From the NCBI GenBank assembly GCA_900768545.1, contig CAAGDD010000003.1, forward strand, positions 1-64,000: 64,000 nt of DNA, written 5' to 3'. Below the pieces are notes generated by a model. That model had not been told where the DNA came from and made no database searches. It saw nothing but the letters and a program-made list of their open reading frames with translations. Of this stretch, positions 6,875 to 15,074 are shown piece by piece; within the stretch, counting starts at the first letter, position 1; the number at the start of each line of letters is the position of its first letter. Position numbers and translations under genes: made by a program. Origin of the DNA: Clostridia bacterium. GTDB lineage: Bacteria > Bacillota > Clostridia > Christensenellales > UBA1242.

Positions 6875-7296
6875 ACGCCTTCCTTCAAAACTTCTTGAAC
6901 CAAACGCATATCAACTTTTCCGTTGAAGTTTGCTTTAAAATATTTCATAACGCTTGGCACTGATTTGTCGTCAAGTTTTGAAATTTCTGCTTTGATTTCG
7001 TCCTTTGAAAGTTGTTTTGGAAGAAGTGAAGAAGCAATTTCGATTTGCTTGTCAAGAATTTCAGCTTCTTTTGTGTTGTTTACTTTCAAATAGTTTTCTT
7101 TTTGTTCGAAAAATTCTTTAACCATTTTTTGCAAAATGTTTGAAACAGTTGCGTCGTCAAGCATACTCTCTCTGTCGCCTTTTGCAATTTTTTCGAGCAA
7201 AATTCTGTTTTTCAATACGCTATAAAAATTTCTTGCGATTGTATCTTTGTTTTTCATCGCTTCAATATTTGCTTTTTTAATTTGTTCTTCTATCAT
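6871..7296 (-). CDS. yqeY: GatB/YqeY domain protein
   Basis: This 141-residue, all-helical protein has the YqeY signature: N-terminal 'AMKNKDTIARNFYSVLKNRI', central 'KEAEILDKQIEIASSLLPKQLS', and the C-terminal GatB-like helix bundle 'SVPSVMKYFKANFNGKVDMRLVQEVLK'. The C-terminal part resembles the tRNA-binding tail of the GatB amidotransferase subunit. Its cellular role is not established. Length fits the family (about 145-150). AAGGAG precedes the ATG. It is first in a two-gene operon with the metallophosphoesterase, sharing the ATGA junction. Confidence 0.88.
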   Translation of the reverse strand: MIEEQIKKANIEAMKNKDTIARNFYSVLKNRILLEKIAKGDRESMLDDATVSNILQKMVKEFFEQKENYLKVNNTKEAEILDKQIEIASSLLPKQLSKDEIKAEISKLDDKSVPSVMKYFKANFNGKVDMRLVQEVLKEGV

Positions 7297-7316
7297 AATA
7301 AAACTCCTTATGTTTA

Positions 7317-7345
7317 ATTATAACCTTTTTGATAAACAAAATCAA
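7317..7345 (-). promoter_or_regulatory. Promoter of yqeY-metallophosphoesterase operon
   Basis: Minus strand TTGATT (7345-7340), 17-nt spacer, TATAAT (7322-7317). Confidence 0.65.
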
Positions 7346-7383
7346 CTAATTCAAAATCCAAACAAAAAATTTGTTGAATTTGA

Positions 7384-7412
7384 TTGACAAACCGTGTCGC
7401 TTTGTGTATAAT
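7384..7412 (+). promoter_or_regulatory. Consensus promoter of tRNA-Met
   Basis: TTGACA (7384-7389), 17-nt spacer, TATAAT (7407-7412): perfect consensus. Confidence 0.9.
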
Positions 7413-7430
7413 AATCGTGTTTTAACTTTT

Positions 7431-7507
7431 GGTGATGTAGCTCAGCTGGCTAGAGCGTATGGTTCATACCCATAAGGTCACTGGTTCGATCCCAGTCATC
7501 ACCACCA
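7431..7507 (+). tRNA. tRNA-Met (anticodon CAT), CCA encoded
   Basis: GGTGATG pairs with CATCACC in the acceptor stem. The anticodon loop is TTCATAC within TATGG/CCATA, and the T loop TTCGATC is present. Discriminator A is followed by CCA. The paired first base and the absence of the initiator's G-C triplets at the anticodon stem favour elongator Met. A CAU tRNA-Ile is less likely but not excluded. Confidence 0.92.
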
Positions 7508-7515
7508 AAGAAATA

Positions 7516-7540
7516 AAAAAGTCCAAAAGGACTTTTTTTA
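7516..7540 (+). terminator. Terminator of tRNA-Met
   Basis: AAAAAGTCC-AAAA-GGACTTTTT with T run. Bases 7541-7705 after it are AT-rich with no feature I can support. Confidence 0.85.
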
Positions 7541-7702
7541 TTTCTCAATGATATTTCAATTGTAAATCAACCTATTTTAATAAAATAAATAATAAATAAT
7601 ATAATAAATTATAACAAATCATATTTAAATAAAATTCATTAAAACAAAGTTTATGATATTAAAATACATTTCTTATTTTATAAGATCACAAATTTTACAA
7701 GA

Positions 7703-7729
7703 CAACAAAAAAGGATGCGATTTGCATCC
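7703..7729 (-). terminator. Terminator of the TrbL-like/small ORF operon
   Basis: Minus strand GGATGC-AAATC-GCATCC followed by TTTTTTGTTG. Confidence 0.85.
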
Positions 7730-7732
7730 TTT

Positions 7733-7909
7733 TTATTTTGAAATAGATTGCAGCTTCTCGGTGAAATCTTTCAAAAATTTTTGTTGTTTTTCAACTTCAC
7801 GCTGATCCTGTTTCTTTTTGTTTTCTTCGACCCACGATTTGAAAAACGGATTGTCATTCACAAACGCTATCTTAAAAATGTCAGAAAGTTGTTTAATTAT
7901 TCCTTTCAT
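7733..7909 (-). CDS. Small charged 58-residue protein coupled to the TrbL-like gene
   Basis: The ATG (7909-7907) overlaps the TAA of the preceding VirB6/TrbL-like gene by one base (TAATG), the usual arrangement for stop-restart coupling. The predicted product is 58 residues, begins MKGIIKQLSDIF and ends KLQSISK. It has an amphipathic start, then a highly charged helix (residues 26-54) rich in Lys, Glu and Gln with heptad-like spacing, so a short coiled coil is likely. No transmembrane segment or recognised domain is seen. It resembles the extreme C-terminal tail of its neighbour in composition, so it may be a helper of that protein. A strong terminator follows at once. I infer it is real from the coupling and codon pattern, not from homology. 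Confidence 0.65.
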   Translation of the reverse strand: MKGIIKQLSDIFKIAFVNDNPFFKSWVEENKKKQDQREVEKQQKFLKDFTEKLQSISK

Positions 7910-10284
7910 TATTTTTTATCACCGCTTTTGTTTACATTATCCATTTTCTCGTTAAGACTACTCAAAGAATCTGTTATTGATTTTTGATAATCACTTTGAC
8001 TCTTCTTTGCTGCATCTTCTTTCTTCTTGTCAGAGCCTTTCTTAACTTCTTCTTTTACATCTTTAACGAATGGAAGTCCGCCGTATGTGTCACCTGCCAA
8101 GCCCATCGAACCTTTTGTAACATCTTGGACTGCCGACGAGAATTTAGAACCTGTCATCTTTCCATAAGCTTTTGCTTGACCGGCATGATAAGTCATTCTT
8201 TCACTAGTATCGCTAACGCGCTGTTTTACTATTCCTTTTGTAAAATCATTTTCCTTACTTCTTTCATCAGCTGACAACAAGCCAAACAATCGTTTATCTT
8301 GATGATCTATATCAAGATTCTTGTTTGCTGCTTTTTGTCTCTTTTCAAATGCTTTTTGATTGATATTATTAACTTGATTTTTAAGTTTTTCTCCCTTTCC
8401 TTGATCTGCTCTCCAAGTGATATTTTCCGCACTCATTTTTCTACCAAACGCTTTAGAAGCTTTTGTTTCATCAGCATATCCTTGAGCAACAAGTTTTGCA
8501 TCTTTTTTAGACAAGCCTAATTCTTGGGCTTTTCTTTCTGCTCCTTTTTGAGACAATCCTTCCATATCTGCTAATTTTCCAGCGACTTCATTTCGCTTAT
8601 CATATCTTTCAAGACGTTTTTGATCTTTTTGAGCACTTCTATTCTTCAAGAAATCTACACCAGTTTGAACGCCAGCCACGCCAGTTCTAATTCCGCCATA
8701 AGCTGCTTGACCAGCCTTCACAGCAACTGCTGGAGCTTTGAGTGCCAACTTACCTGCACCAAGTGCAAGTTTTCCGCCTTTCATTGCTGCGGTTCCTGTT
8801 TCGGTTGCAAGATCTTTTCCGGTTTTGTTTGAATCAGCACCGCCGATCAAATCTGAAAAAAGACCAATCATCGCTTTAACTGTGATAAGACCAGCAATCA
8901 AAATCAAGGTTTGCATAATAATGTCAATCAATTTGATATTGAAGAAGTCAATTGTGTTTATATATGGCAAGATCAAGAACATCAGGTTCATGCCGACAAC
9001 AGCACCATAAGTCATAAGAACATTTTTCATAAAGTTGCTGCGCCATTTCTTTCCTGCATCACCGCCATCAAGTGGAGCAAGACCAAACAATGGTGGAGCG
9101 ATCAAGAACAATACTATGCAAGTAAACAAACGAGAGATCAAACCAAAAACAATATTTACAAGCACGCCCGCTGTGAGCATAACCCCAGCAAAGCCAACAA
9201 TAAAGTTGAATTGCCACAAATCATAATAATACCAAACTGCGCCGACATTAAATTTTGAGAACGCTGAAATGTTTGTGGTCAAGAAATTTGCAAAGTATTT
9301 AAATGATACAATGTTTTGTGTTCCACCAAGATCATAACTGAGAGTAATGCTGTCTTTGGTGTGCAAGTTGTTTGCAAAACAAGTGTCAACCATATCAGCA
9401 AGTTGATCTCTATCTTTTGCATTTTTAAACAAATCAAAATTTGTTCCACGAGAGCCAGTAAAGTTTCCTTGGCTGTAAGTGCCAAGTCTTACACGGTTTG
9501 CGTTATACGCTGCCACCCTAAAGAGTTGTCCAGATATTGGAGCATTTGTCGCACCAATTGTCGCTACATCTGTGCCCTTCCAAGTATCTTTTTCGACAGC
9601 CGAGAACTGCTTTCCATATTTAATCTTGCAGTTTGCACCAAACATATCATAATAGATATAAGTTTTTCCGCCATTGACAGTATCGACAGAATAGAGATAT
9701 TTTGAAGCGACACTTTCATTTATTGTATTGCCTTCGCCATCTGTGCTGCTTTCAGTTCCAAACAGAGTTTCAATAGAAGATGTGCTTGTCGAAGTAATAG
9801 AATCAACAGCTGTCAAGATTGCTTGATTGATATACAATCCCAAAACAACGATGATAGGAACAGCGACCATATTAACCACAGCTTTTCCTGCAGTGTAAAC
9901 ATATTGCATTGGACCTTTTGCTGATTTATCATCATAAGTGTAGTGACTTTTGATAATAGCAACAATTGTGGTCATAAAGAGCATAATCAATCCAAACACG
10001 ATAAATGCCCAAAATACATTTGTCAAAACAGAATATTCAACGCCGTCAGAGCGAATGCCTAAAATCCCAGTGATGAAGTTTGAAACGATATCGCCTGTGA
10101 CTTTCTTTCCGTCGACAAAATAAACATCAAGACCGGCAAGTTTTCTAAACGCCATTTGAAGCACGTCCAAAATACACGCCAAAGATGCATACAACAAATA
10201 TATCAACTTTGGAATAAGGTTGAACAATGCTGTGAAAAAGTCTTTAAAAAATTGCAAAATGCCCGCATTAAGCAAAGAAACCAT
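7909..10284 (-). CDS. VirB6/TrbL-like polytopic membrane protein (type IV secretion family)
   Basis: This 791-residue protein has about four hydrophobic segments in the N-terminal 160 residues, a soluble Ser/Thr/Asn-rich loop (about 160-350) predicted outside, and further membrane segments (about 365-490, including 'FIVGFAGVMLTAGVLVNIVFG' in shorter pieces and 'CIVLFLIAPPLFGLAPLDGGDAG'). A roughly 300-residue cytoplasmic tail follows, Ala/Gly-rich and then strongly Lys/Glu/Gln-rich. The hydrophobic core around 'IAPPLFGLAPLDGG...KWR..F' is characteristic of the TrbL/VirB6 inner-membrane channel subunit of conjugative type IV systems. No other conjugation gene (VirB4, VirD4, relaxase) lies in the window, so it is an orphan here. 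Strong AGGAGG ribosome binding site, own promoter, and a coupled 58-residue ORF downstream. Function as a channel is inferred; a non-conjugative role is possible. Confidence 0.7.
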   Translation of the reverse strand: MVSLLNAGILQFFKDFFTALFNLIPKLIYLLYASLACILDVLQMAFRKLAGLDVYFVDGKKVTGDIVSNFITGILGIRSDGVEYSVLTNVFWAFIVFGLIMLFMTTIVAIIKSHYTYDDKSAKGPMQYVYTAGKAVVNMVAVPIIVVLGLYINQAILTAVDSITSTSTSSIETLFGTESSTDGEGNTINESVASKYLYSVDTVNGGKTYIYYDMFGANCKIKYGKQFSAVEKDTWKGTDVATIGATNAPISGQLFRVAAYNANRVRLGTYSQGNFTGSRGTNFDLFKNAKDRDQLADMVDTCFANNLHTKDSITLSYDLGGTQNIVSFKYFANFLTTNISAFSKFNVGAVWYYYDLWQFNFIVGFAGVMLTAGVLVNIVFGLISRLFTCIVLFLIAPPLFGLAPLDGGDAGKKWRSNFMKNVLMTYGAVVGMNLMFLILPYINTIDFFNIKLIDIIMQTLILIAGLITVKAMIGLFSDLIGGADSNKTGKDLATETGTAAMKGGKLALGAGKLALKAPAVAVKAGQAAYGGIRTGVAGVQTGVDFLKNRSAQKDQKRLERYDKRNEVAGKLADMEGLSQKGAERKAQELGLSKKDAKLVAQGYADETKASKAFGRKMSAENITWRADQGKGEKLKNQVNNINQKAFEKRQKAANKNLDIDHQDKRLFGLLSADERSKENDFTKGIVKQRVSDTSERMTYHAGQAKAYGKMTGSKFSSAVQDVTKGSMGLAGDTYGGLPFVKDVKEEVKKGSDKKKEDAAKKSQSDYQKSITDSLSSLNEKMDNVNKSGDKK

Positions 10285-10310
10285 AACTTGCCTCCTGTCT
10301 TATTTTTCTT

Positions 10311-10339
10311 ATTATAACAAATTAAAATACATTTTACAA
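10311..10339 (-). promoter_or_regulatory. Promoter of the TrbL-like operon
   Basis: Minus strand TTGTAA (10339-10334), 17-nt spacer, TATAAT (10316-10311). Confidence 0.65.
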
Positions 10340-10534
10340 CAATTTTGTATAAAATTTCGTCATAATAATATAATTTTATTTATAAATATTTATTTTTTTC
10401 ATATTGAAAAATCTCCAAAATTTGACCATTTTTCAAAATTTGGAGCAATAATGTGGAAAAATTTATATTTTTTTGAATAAAAAGCGTCTTTGTTGTGAAA
10501 TTTTTGTTCGAAAAATATTTAACAAAATTTTTGT

Positions 10535-10562
10535 TTGTTTTTTGTGATAAATAAAGTATAAT
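10535..10562 (+). promoter_or_regulatory. uvrC promoter predicting a leaderless mRNA
   Basis: TTGTTT (10535-10540), 16-nt spacer, TATAAT (10557-10562). The expected start, about seven bases after the -10, falls on the A of the uvrC ATG at 10569. No Shine-Dalgarno sequence is seen before that ATG. Confidence 0.55.
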
Positions 10563-10568
10563 AAAAAT

Positions 10569-12395
10569 ATGAACGACAAAATTAAAGCAAAACTTAAAAC
10601 TTTGACAAAAAAGCCCGGCGTTTATATTATGCGTGACAAAAACGGAGAGATTATTTATATCGGCAAAGCCAAAAATTTGAAAAATCGTGTCAGCCAATAT
10701 TTTAGAAATTCGCCAAAACCTATCAAAGTTCAATCGATGGTCAACAATGTTGATGATTTTGATTATTTTATCGCGATGAGCGAACTTGACGCACTTGCGC
10801 TTGAAAGCAATCTTATCAAAAAACACCAGCCTTTTTACAACATTTTGTTGAAAGACGGGAAGGCTTTTCCTTATATAAAAATCACCACGAGCGAAGACTT
10901 TCCACGACTTGAAATCGTGCGCAAAGTCAAGAAAAATGACGGCAACAAATATTTTGGTCCTTACATTTGTGGCATTGACCCACACGAAATTTTGATGACC
11001 ATAAATTTGGCTTACAAGGTGCGCACCTGCTCTCACAAAATCGACGGAAAAGCCAAGCGTGAATGCTTGAATTATTCGCTCGGGCTTTGCTTTGCGCCTT
11101 GCACAGGACGAGTGACAAAAGAAGAATATGGCGAAGAAATCAAGAAAGTAATTAAATTTTTAAACGGAAATGACGACGAAATTGAAAACATTTTGAAAGA
11201 AAAAATGCAAATCTCGTCTGATCTTCAAAATTTTGAGCGTGCAATCCAGCTTCGTGAAAGCATCAAAATGGTCGAAAAACTCAAACAACGCGTCGTGGCA
11301 AACTTGCCAAAAGATGTTGACAAAGACATCTTTGCTTATTCGACAAACGGCATAAGCGGCGTTGTGAACGTTTTGATTGTTCGAAGCGGAAAGATTTTGG
11401 GAGTTGCAAACTTTGAGCAAAGCGACGCCGAACTTGAAGAAAGCGAAACTTTATTCAACTTTATATGTCAATATTATTCAAATACACTTGTTCCGCACGA
11501 AATTGTGGTCAGCCACCCTATCGATGAAGAATTGCTTTTGCAATATCTTGGAAAAAACACAAACATTGTTTCAAATCCACATGGCACAAACTTCACACTT
11601 TTGAAAATGGCGAAGGAAAACGCGACCGAATATCTTGAAAAGCATCTCAAAAAAGAACAACTAGCTTTCAATGAAGGAATAGGTGCGGTCAAAGCACTTC
11701 AAGAAAAACTTGGGCTCAAAAATTTGCCACGCCGAATGGAGTGTTATGATATCTCGCACATCAGCGGCACAAACAAAGTCGCATCAATGGTCGTGTTTAT
11801 CGATGGGCAACCTGCGAAAAAAATGTATCGAAAATTTAAGATCAAAACCATTCAAGGTTCAAACGACTTCGCCTGCCTTCAAGAAGCATTGTCGCGCCGA
11901 TTGAAGCGACTTCAAGATCAAAATGGCGAAAGTTTTAAAGACTGCCCAGACCTTTTGGTCATCGACGGCGGAAAAGGACAACTTTCTTCGTGTTATGAAA
12001 TTTTGAAAGAATTTGGCTTTGAAAACAAAATCGAAATGATCTCGCTTGCGAAGCGAATTGAAGAAGTCTTTGTGCCACACAGTCACATTCCGGTGATTTT
12101 GAAATACGCCAGTGCAGAGCTTCGACTTTTGCAACGCATTCGTGACGAAGCCCACAGATTTGCCATAACTTTCCATCGCGAACTTCGCACAAAAAGCCAG
12201 ACAAAGAGCGAACTTGAAAACATCAACGGGCTCGGGGCAAAAAAGATCGAAGCGCTTTTACTCGCGTTTGGCACAAGCGAAGCGATTTCGAAAGCCAGCG
12301 AAGAAGAACTTTGCCTTGTCAAAGGCATTCACCCAGCACTCGCCGCAAAAATCAAACAATATTTTGCAGAACAAAAAAGCGAAGAAAATAATTAA
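10569..12395 (+). CDS. uvrC: UvrABC excinuclease subunit C
   Basis: This 608-residue nuclease makes both incisions in nucleotide excision repair after UvrB loads on damaged DNA. Domains in order: GIY-YIG endonuclease (GVY 17-19, YIG 30-32, 3' incision); a Cys-containing linker; the UVR/UvrB-interaction helix pair (around 'ISSDLQNFERAIQLRESIKM'); an RNase H-like 5'-incision domain with 'CYDISHISGTNKVASM', 'LLVIDGGKGQLS' and 'RDEAHRFAITFHR'; and a C-terminal helix-hairpin-helix pair ('INGLGAKKIEALL', 'VKGIHPALAAKI'). Length is normal for the family. The start 'MNDKIKAKLKTLTKKPGVY' aligns with usual UvrC N-termini although there is no ribosome binding site. uvrA and uvrB are not in the window. 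It is monocistronic and converges on glycosyltransferase genes. Confidence 0.97.
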   Translation: MNDKIKAKLKTLTKKPGVYIMRDKNGEIIYIGKAKNLKNRVSQYFRNSPKPIKVQSMVNNVDDFDYFIAMSELDALALESNLIKKHQPFYNILLKDGKAFPYIKITTSEDFPRLEIVRKVKKNDGNKYFGPYICGIDPHEILMTINLAYKVRTCSHKIDGKAKRECLNYSLGLCFAPCTGRVTKEEYGEEIKKVIKFLNGNDDEIENILKEKMQISSDLQNFERAIQLRESIKMVEKLKQRVVANLPKDVDKDIFAYSTNGISGVVNVLIVRSGKILGVANFEQSDAELEESETLFNFICQYYSNTLVPHEIVVSHPIDEELLLQYLGKNTNIVSNPHGTNFTLLKMAKENATEYLEKHLKKEQLAFNEGIGAVKALQEKLGLKNLPRRMECYDISHISGTNKVASMVVFIDGQPAKKMYRKFKIKTIQGSNDFACLQEALSRRLKRLQDQNGESFKDCPDLLVIDGGKGQLSSCYEILKEFGFENKIEMISLAKRIEEVFVPHSHIPVILKYASAELRLLQRIRDEAHRFAITFHRELRTKSQTKSELENINGLGAKKIEALLLAFGTSEAISKASEEELCLVKGIHPALAAKIKQYFAEQKSEENN

Positions 12396-12548
12396 AATTT
12401 GTTTAAAACGATCAATATCTCGAAAGTTTTGTATTATCAAATTTCAAAAATATTTAAAAACACAAACAAAAAAACTCAACAAAAATTTGATAAAAAATAT
12501 TTATTGTTCGCCCGTTTTCATTTGAAATCATATATTTTTATTAAACAA

Positions 12549-12576
12549 AAAAGAACTCAAAATTTTGAGTTCTTTT
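12549..12576. terminator. Bidirectional terminator between uvrC and glycosyltransferase gene
   Basis: Perfect palindrome AAAAGAACTCAAAA/TTTTGAGTTCTTTT with A run on one side and T run on the other, able to serve both convergent genes. Confidence 0.75.
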
Positions 12577-12618
12577 AATTTTTTATCAAAAATTTGTTAA
12601 AAAATGCGCTTTTTTTGA

Positions 12619-13638
12619 TTATTTTTTTATTTTTTGAGCTTTTTTCTCATATTGTTTGCAGCGACAAATTTTTATGTTCGCCGCAAACATAAAATAAAAT
12701 GACGAATATGGAAGCGCAAGTTTAAGCCAAAATGGAATATATTTTGTGCGATAGACAAATTTGCGATTTTTTCTAAATGCTCGATAAATCCATTTTATTG
12801 TTTCACTATTGTGATAATTTTTCGCTCTCAAAGCTCTAAACAAACAATCTTGCGAAAACATTGCATAGACAGCACGAATATCATTTTTGCACGCTTCATA
12901 TTTTTTGTTTTTTGATAAAAGTTCATCATCAAAGATATTTGAAATCTTCAACATCTTCTCCGAAAAGTTTGAGCGCATTGCACTGCCGTTTCTTTGACGA
13001 TAAAAATACAACTTTTGATTTGTGAAATTTAACTTTTCTATTGTTTGAAAATATTTCAAGTTAAATTCAAAATCTTCACCGACTGAAATTTCCGTTTCAA
13101 AAACATTTGGAAAATTTTGGATCTTCTTTAAGTTTTCCATTTTATACAATTTGTTCCACGGACACCACTTCCATTTTTGCGAAACAAATTTTCTCATAAT
13201 ATCACAATTTGTTGTCTTGATTTTCGCACTCGAATATGATTTCAACTTGCATTGATCAAACTTTTTCTCTTCACCTATCTGCTTGAATGAGCACACGCTC
13301 AAGTCTGCGTCTTTGCAAGTTTTATGCAAGATTTCCAAAATTTGTGGGTGCAAAACATCATCTGGATCGCAAAAATAAACAAACTCACCATTTGCGGCAG
13401 CAAGGCCGGAGTTTCGTGCCGAACTTACGCCACCATTTGGTTTTGAAACAAACTTAAATCTTTCATCACTTTTGCAAAAATCTTCAATCATTTTCAAAGT
13501 GTTGTCTTTTGACCCGTCGTCAACAAAAATCACTTCAATGTTTTGATAAGTTTGTGCTTTGATCGACTTGAAACAATCATCAAGCCACCTTTCAACATTA
13601 TAACAAGGCAAAATCACCGAAATTAAATCTTTTTGCAT
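12619..13638 (-). CDS. Family 2 glycosyltransferase
   Basis: This 339-residue GT-A-fold glycosyltransferase begins with the family-2 block 'ISVILPCYNVERWLDDC', the nucleotide-binding 'IFVDDGSKDNTL', 'SKPNGGVSSARNSGLAAA' and the metal/sugar-nucleotide motif 'YFCDPDDVLHP'. The C-terminal part (about 220-339) is helical and basic, with 'FYRQRNGSAM' typical of cell-wall/capsule glycosyltransferases. It is probably peripheral on the inner membrane face, adding a sugar to a surface polymer; donor and acceptor are unknown. An in-frame extension of 50 codons upstream is excluded because AGGAG precedes the ATG at 13638. That ribosome binding site lies in a hairpin loop. It is a paralogue of the next gene, from which it is separated by a terminator and its own promoter. 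Confidence 0.88.
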   Translation of the reverse strand: MQKDLISVILPCYNVERWLDDCFKSIKAQTYQNIEVIFVDDGSKDNTLKMIEDFCKSDERFKFVSKPNGGVSSARNSGLAAANGEFVYFCDPDDVLHPQILEILHKTCKDADLSVCSFKQIGEEKKFDQCKLKSYSSAKIKTTNCDIMRKFVSQKWKWCPWNKLYKMENLKKIQNFPNVFETEISVGEDFEFNLKYFQTIEKLNFTNQKLYFYRQRNGSAMRSNFSEKMLKISNIFDDELLSKNKKYEACKNDIRAVYAMFSQDCLFRALRAKNYHNSETIKWIYRAFRKNRKFVYRTKYIPFWLKLALPYSSFYFMFAANIKICRCKQYEKKAQKIKK

Positions 13639-13654
13639 AAGTACTCCTGTACTT
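13639..13654 (-). promoter_or_regulatory. Hairpin presenting the glycosyltransferase ribosome binding site in its loop
   Basis: Minus strand AAGTAC-AGGA-GTACTT: a perfect 6-bp stem whose loop is the core of the Shine-Dalgarno sequence. It ends directly at the ATG. Confidence 0.6.
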
Positions 13655-13683
13655 ATTATAACAAAACCCATTTTCAAACACAA
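13655..13683 (-). promoter_or_regulatory. Promoter of the first glycosyltransferase gene
   Basis: Minus strand TTGTGT (13683-13678), 17-nt spacer, TATAAT (13660-13655). The transcript would start within the ribosome-binding-site hairpin or just before it. Confidence 0.6.
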
Positions 13684-13695
13684 CAAAAAGTCAAT

Positions 13696-13730
13696 AAAAA
13701 AATATAAACAACCTTTTCGATTGTTTATAT
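13696..13730 (-). terminator. Terminator of the second glycosyltransferase gene
   Basis: ATATAAACAA/TTGTTTATAT 10-bp stem followed by a T run on the minus strand, eight bases after the stop codon. Confidence 0.8.
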
Positions 13731-13738
13731 CCGGATTT

Positions 13739-14719
13739 TTACTTTTTGATGGCCAAACCAAGATAAATAGGAACAAGTGGCATAGCAATTCTTAAATAAA
13801 ATGGATTTTTTGTGCCTTTCATAACATATTTTTTGTTTTCATTGAAATCGTTTAAAAGTTTTAAAACAACTTCTTTGTTTTTGTAATTTTTGCTTTTGAT
13901 AATTCTATACAAAAGTTCAAGCGCAATCATTGCTTTTTTCGTTTTGAAATATGTTTGAGATTTTTTAAATTCTTCTTCGTCCAAAGCTTCAGCTTTTTCT
14001 ATTGCATTGTAGATTGTAAGTTTTGTTTCTTTAAATTCGCTATAAACCAAACTGCCACGGCGTTGTCTATAATAATATAGAGTTTTGTTTACGATATTTA
14101 AAGTTTTTACCTTTTCAAAATAATAAGTATTAAATTCAAGATCTTCGGCATATTTTGTGTTTTCGTTAAACACTTTTGGAAAGTCTCTTATATCCTGCAA
14201 AATTGACATTTTATACAATTTGTTGCATGCAGAAAATTTCAACATTCCACAATAAAACATTGACATATTTTCGTCAGCGCCTTGATACGATTTGATATTT
14301 ATGCTGTCAATTTCCTTGTATTTTTCTGCATCAAATTTATATTTTTCGTTCACCCATTTCATCTTGCAAACTGCGCAGTCCGCCCCTGATATAGTTTGAA
14401 ACAAAACCTTCAAAGAATCAGGGTGAATAACATCGTCAGAATCCAAAAAATAAACATATTCGCCTTTTGCAATCGAAACCCCAGCGTTTCGTGCCGAACT
14501 GAGACCGCCATTTGGTTTTGAAATAATTTTGTATTTGTTTTCGTCAAAATTGGCGCAGCATTGTTTAAGTTTGTTCAATGTTCCGTCTGTCGAGCCATCA
14601 TCAACAAAGATTGCTTCAAAATTTTTGTAAGTCTGTGCTTTGATTGATTCGATGCAGTCGCCAATCCATTTTTCAACATTGTAACATGGCACAATAACTG
14701 AGATTAAATCCTTTTCCAT
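13739..14719 (-). CDS. Family 2 glycosyltransferase (paralogue)
   Basis: This 326-residue GT-A glycosyltransferase is closely related to its neighbour. It starts 'MEKDLISVIVPCYNVEKW' and has 'IFVDDGSTDGTL', 'SKPNGGLSSARNAGVSIA' and the DxD region 'YFLDSDDVIHP'. The same C-terminal 'YYRQRRGSLVYS' block is present. It differs from the neighbour in the middle and C-terminal thirds, so the two probably use different acceptors or sugars after duplication. AGGAG before the ATG, own promoter and terminator. No membrane segment is seen; it is a predicted inner-face enzyme of surface polysaccharide or glycolipid synthesis. No other polysaccharide genes accompany the pair. Confidence 0.88.
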   Translation of the reverse strand: MEKDLISVIVPCYNVEKWIGDCIESIKAQTYKNFEAIFVDDGSTDGTLNKLKQCCANFDENKYKIISKPNGGLSSARNAGVSIAKGEYVYFLDSDDVIHPDSLKVLFQTISGADCAVCKMKWVNEKYKFDAEKYKEIDSINIKSYQGADENMSMFYCGMLKFSACNKLYKMSILQDIRDFPKVFNENTKYAEDLEFNTYYFEKVKTLNIVNKTLYYYRQRRGSLVYSEFKETKLTIYNAIEKAEALDEEEFKKSQTYFKTKKAMIALELLYRIIKSKNYKNKEVVLKLLNDFNENKKYVMKGTKNPFYLRIAMPLVPIYLGLAIKK

Positions 14720-14736
14720 CTTTTACTCCTAGGTGC

Positions 14737-14765
14737 ATTATAACAAACTATAACTAAAAAAACAA
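14737..14765 (-). promoter_or_regulatory. Promoter of the second glycosyltransferase gene
   Basis: Minus strand TTGTTT (14765-14760), 17-nt spacer, TATAAT (14742-14737). Confidence 0.6.
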
Positions 14766-14822
14766 CAATTTTCGTTTCTTTATTTAAAATTTGTAAATTT
14801 TGAAGCAATTTTTAAAAAATTG

Positions 14823-14851
14823 TTTACATTTTTTTCAAGATTTGCTATAAT
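14823..14851 (+). promoter_or_regulatory. Promoter upstream of the tRNA-Arg fragment
   Basis: TTTACA (14823-14828), 17-nt spacer, TATAAT (14846-14851). The transcript first crosses the truncated tRNA copy, then the intact one about 250 bases on. Confidence 0.6.
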
Positions 14852-14913
14852 AGTCTTGCTTGAAAAATGATATTGTTTTGAGCAATGAGTTTTGAAGATC
14901 ATTTTCATGAGCG

Positions 14914-14969
14914 TGAAACAACAATATCAAAATTCAAATTAAATTATGCACTCGTAGCTCAGCTGGATA
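14914..14969 (+). repeat. Direct repeat copy 1: 5' flank plus first 22 nt of tRNA-Arg
   Basis: These 56 bases are identical to 15075-15130: 34 bases of upstream flank (TGAAACAACAATATCAAAAT onward) and the first 22 bases of tRNA-Arg. After GGATA the two copies diverge abruptly. Confidence 0.9.
14948..14969 (+). pseudogene. Truncated tRNA-Arg 5' fragment
   Basis: It matches bases 1-22 of the intact tRNA-Arg: acceptor 5' strand GCACTCG and most of the D arm. It then runs into AAATTTCAAAATTGAAATTT, itself a perfect hairpin. No anticodon arm follows, so it cannot be a tRNA. Confidence 0.85.
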
Positions 14970-15074
14970 AAATTTCAAAATTGAAATTTTGCGTCGGTGC
15001 GCGGTCTTTGCAAACAAGTTTGCTCTCCCCGCTGCTTGACTAATGAGCGTTCCGCTCTAATATGGAGCACAACC
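14970..15074 (+). other. 105-bp hairpin-rich insert between tRNA-Arg copies
   Basis: Three small hairpins are visible: AAAATTTCAA/TTGAAATTTT, GCAAAC/GTTTGC and GAGCG/CGCTC. A candidate promoter TTGACT (15036-15041), 16-nt spacer, TAATAT (15058-15063) points at the intact tRNA 39 bases beyond the predicted start. It contains no ORF. Confidence 0.6.

Noticed and set aside
10380..11036. 218-codon minus-strand frame opposite the uvrC start
   Set aside because: It is antisense to a certain gene, with biased Phe/Asn/Lys composition and no ribosome binding site.
14948..14969. Second functional tRNA-Arg
   Set aside because: Only the first 22 bases are present; the anticodon and T arms are missing.
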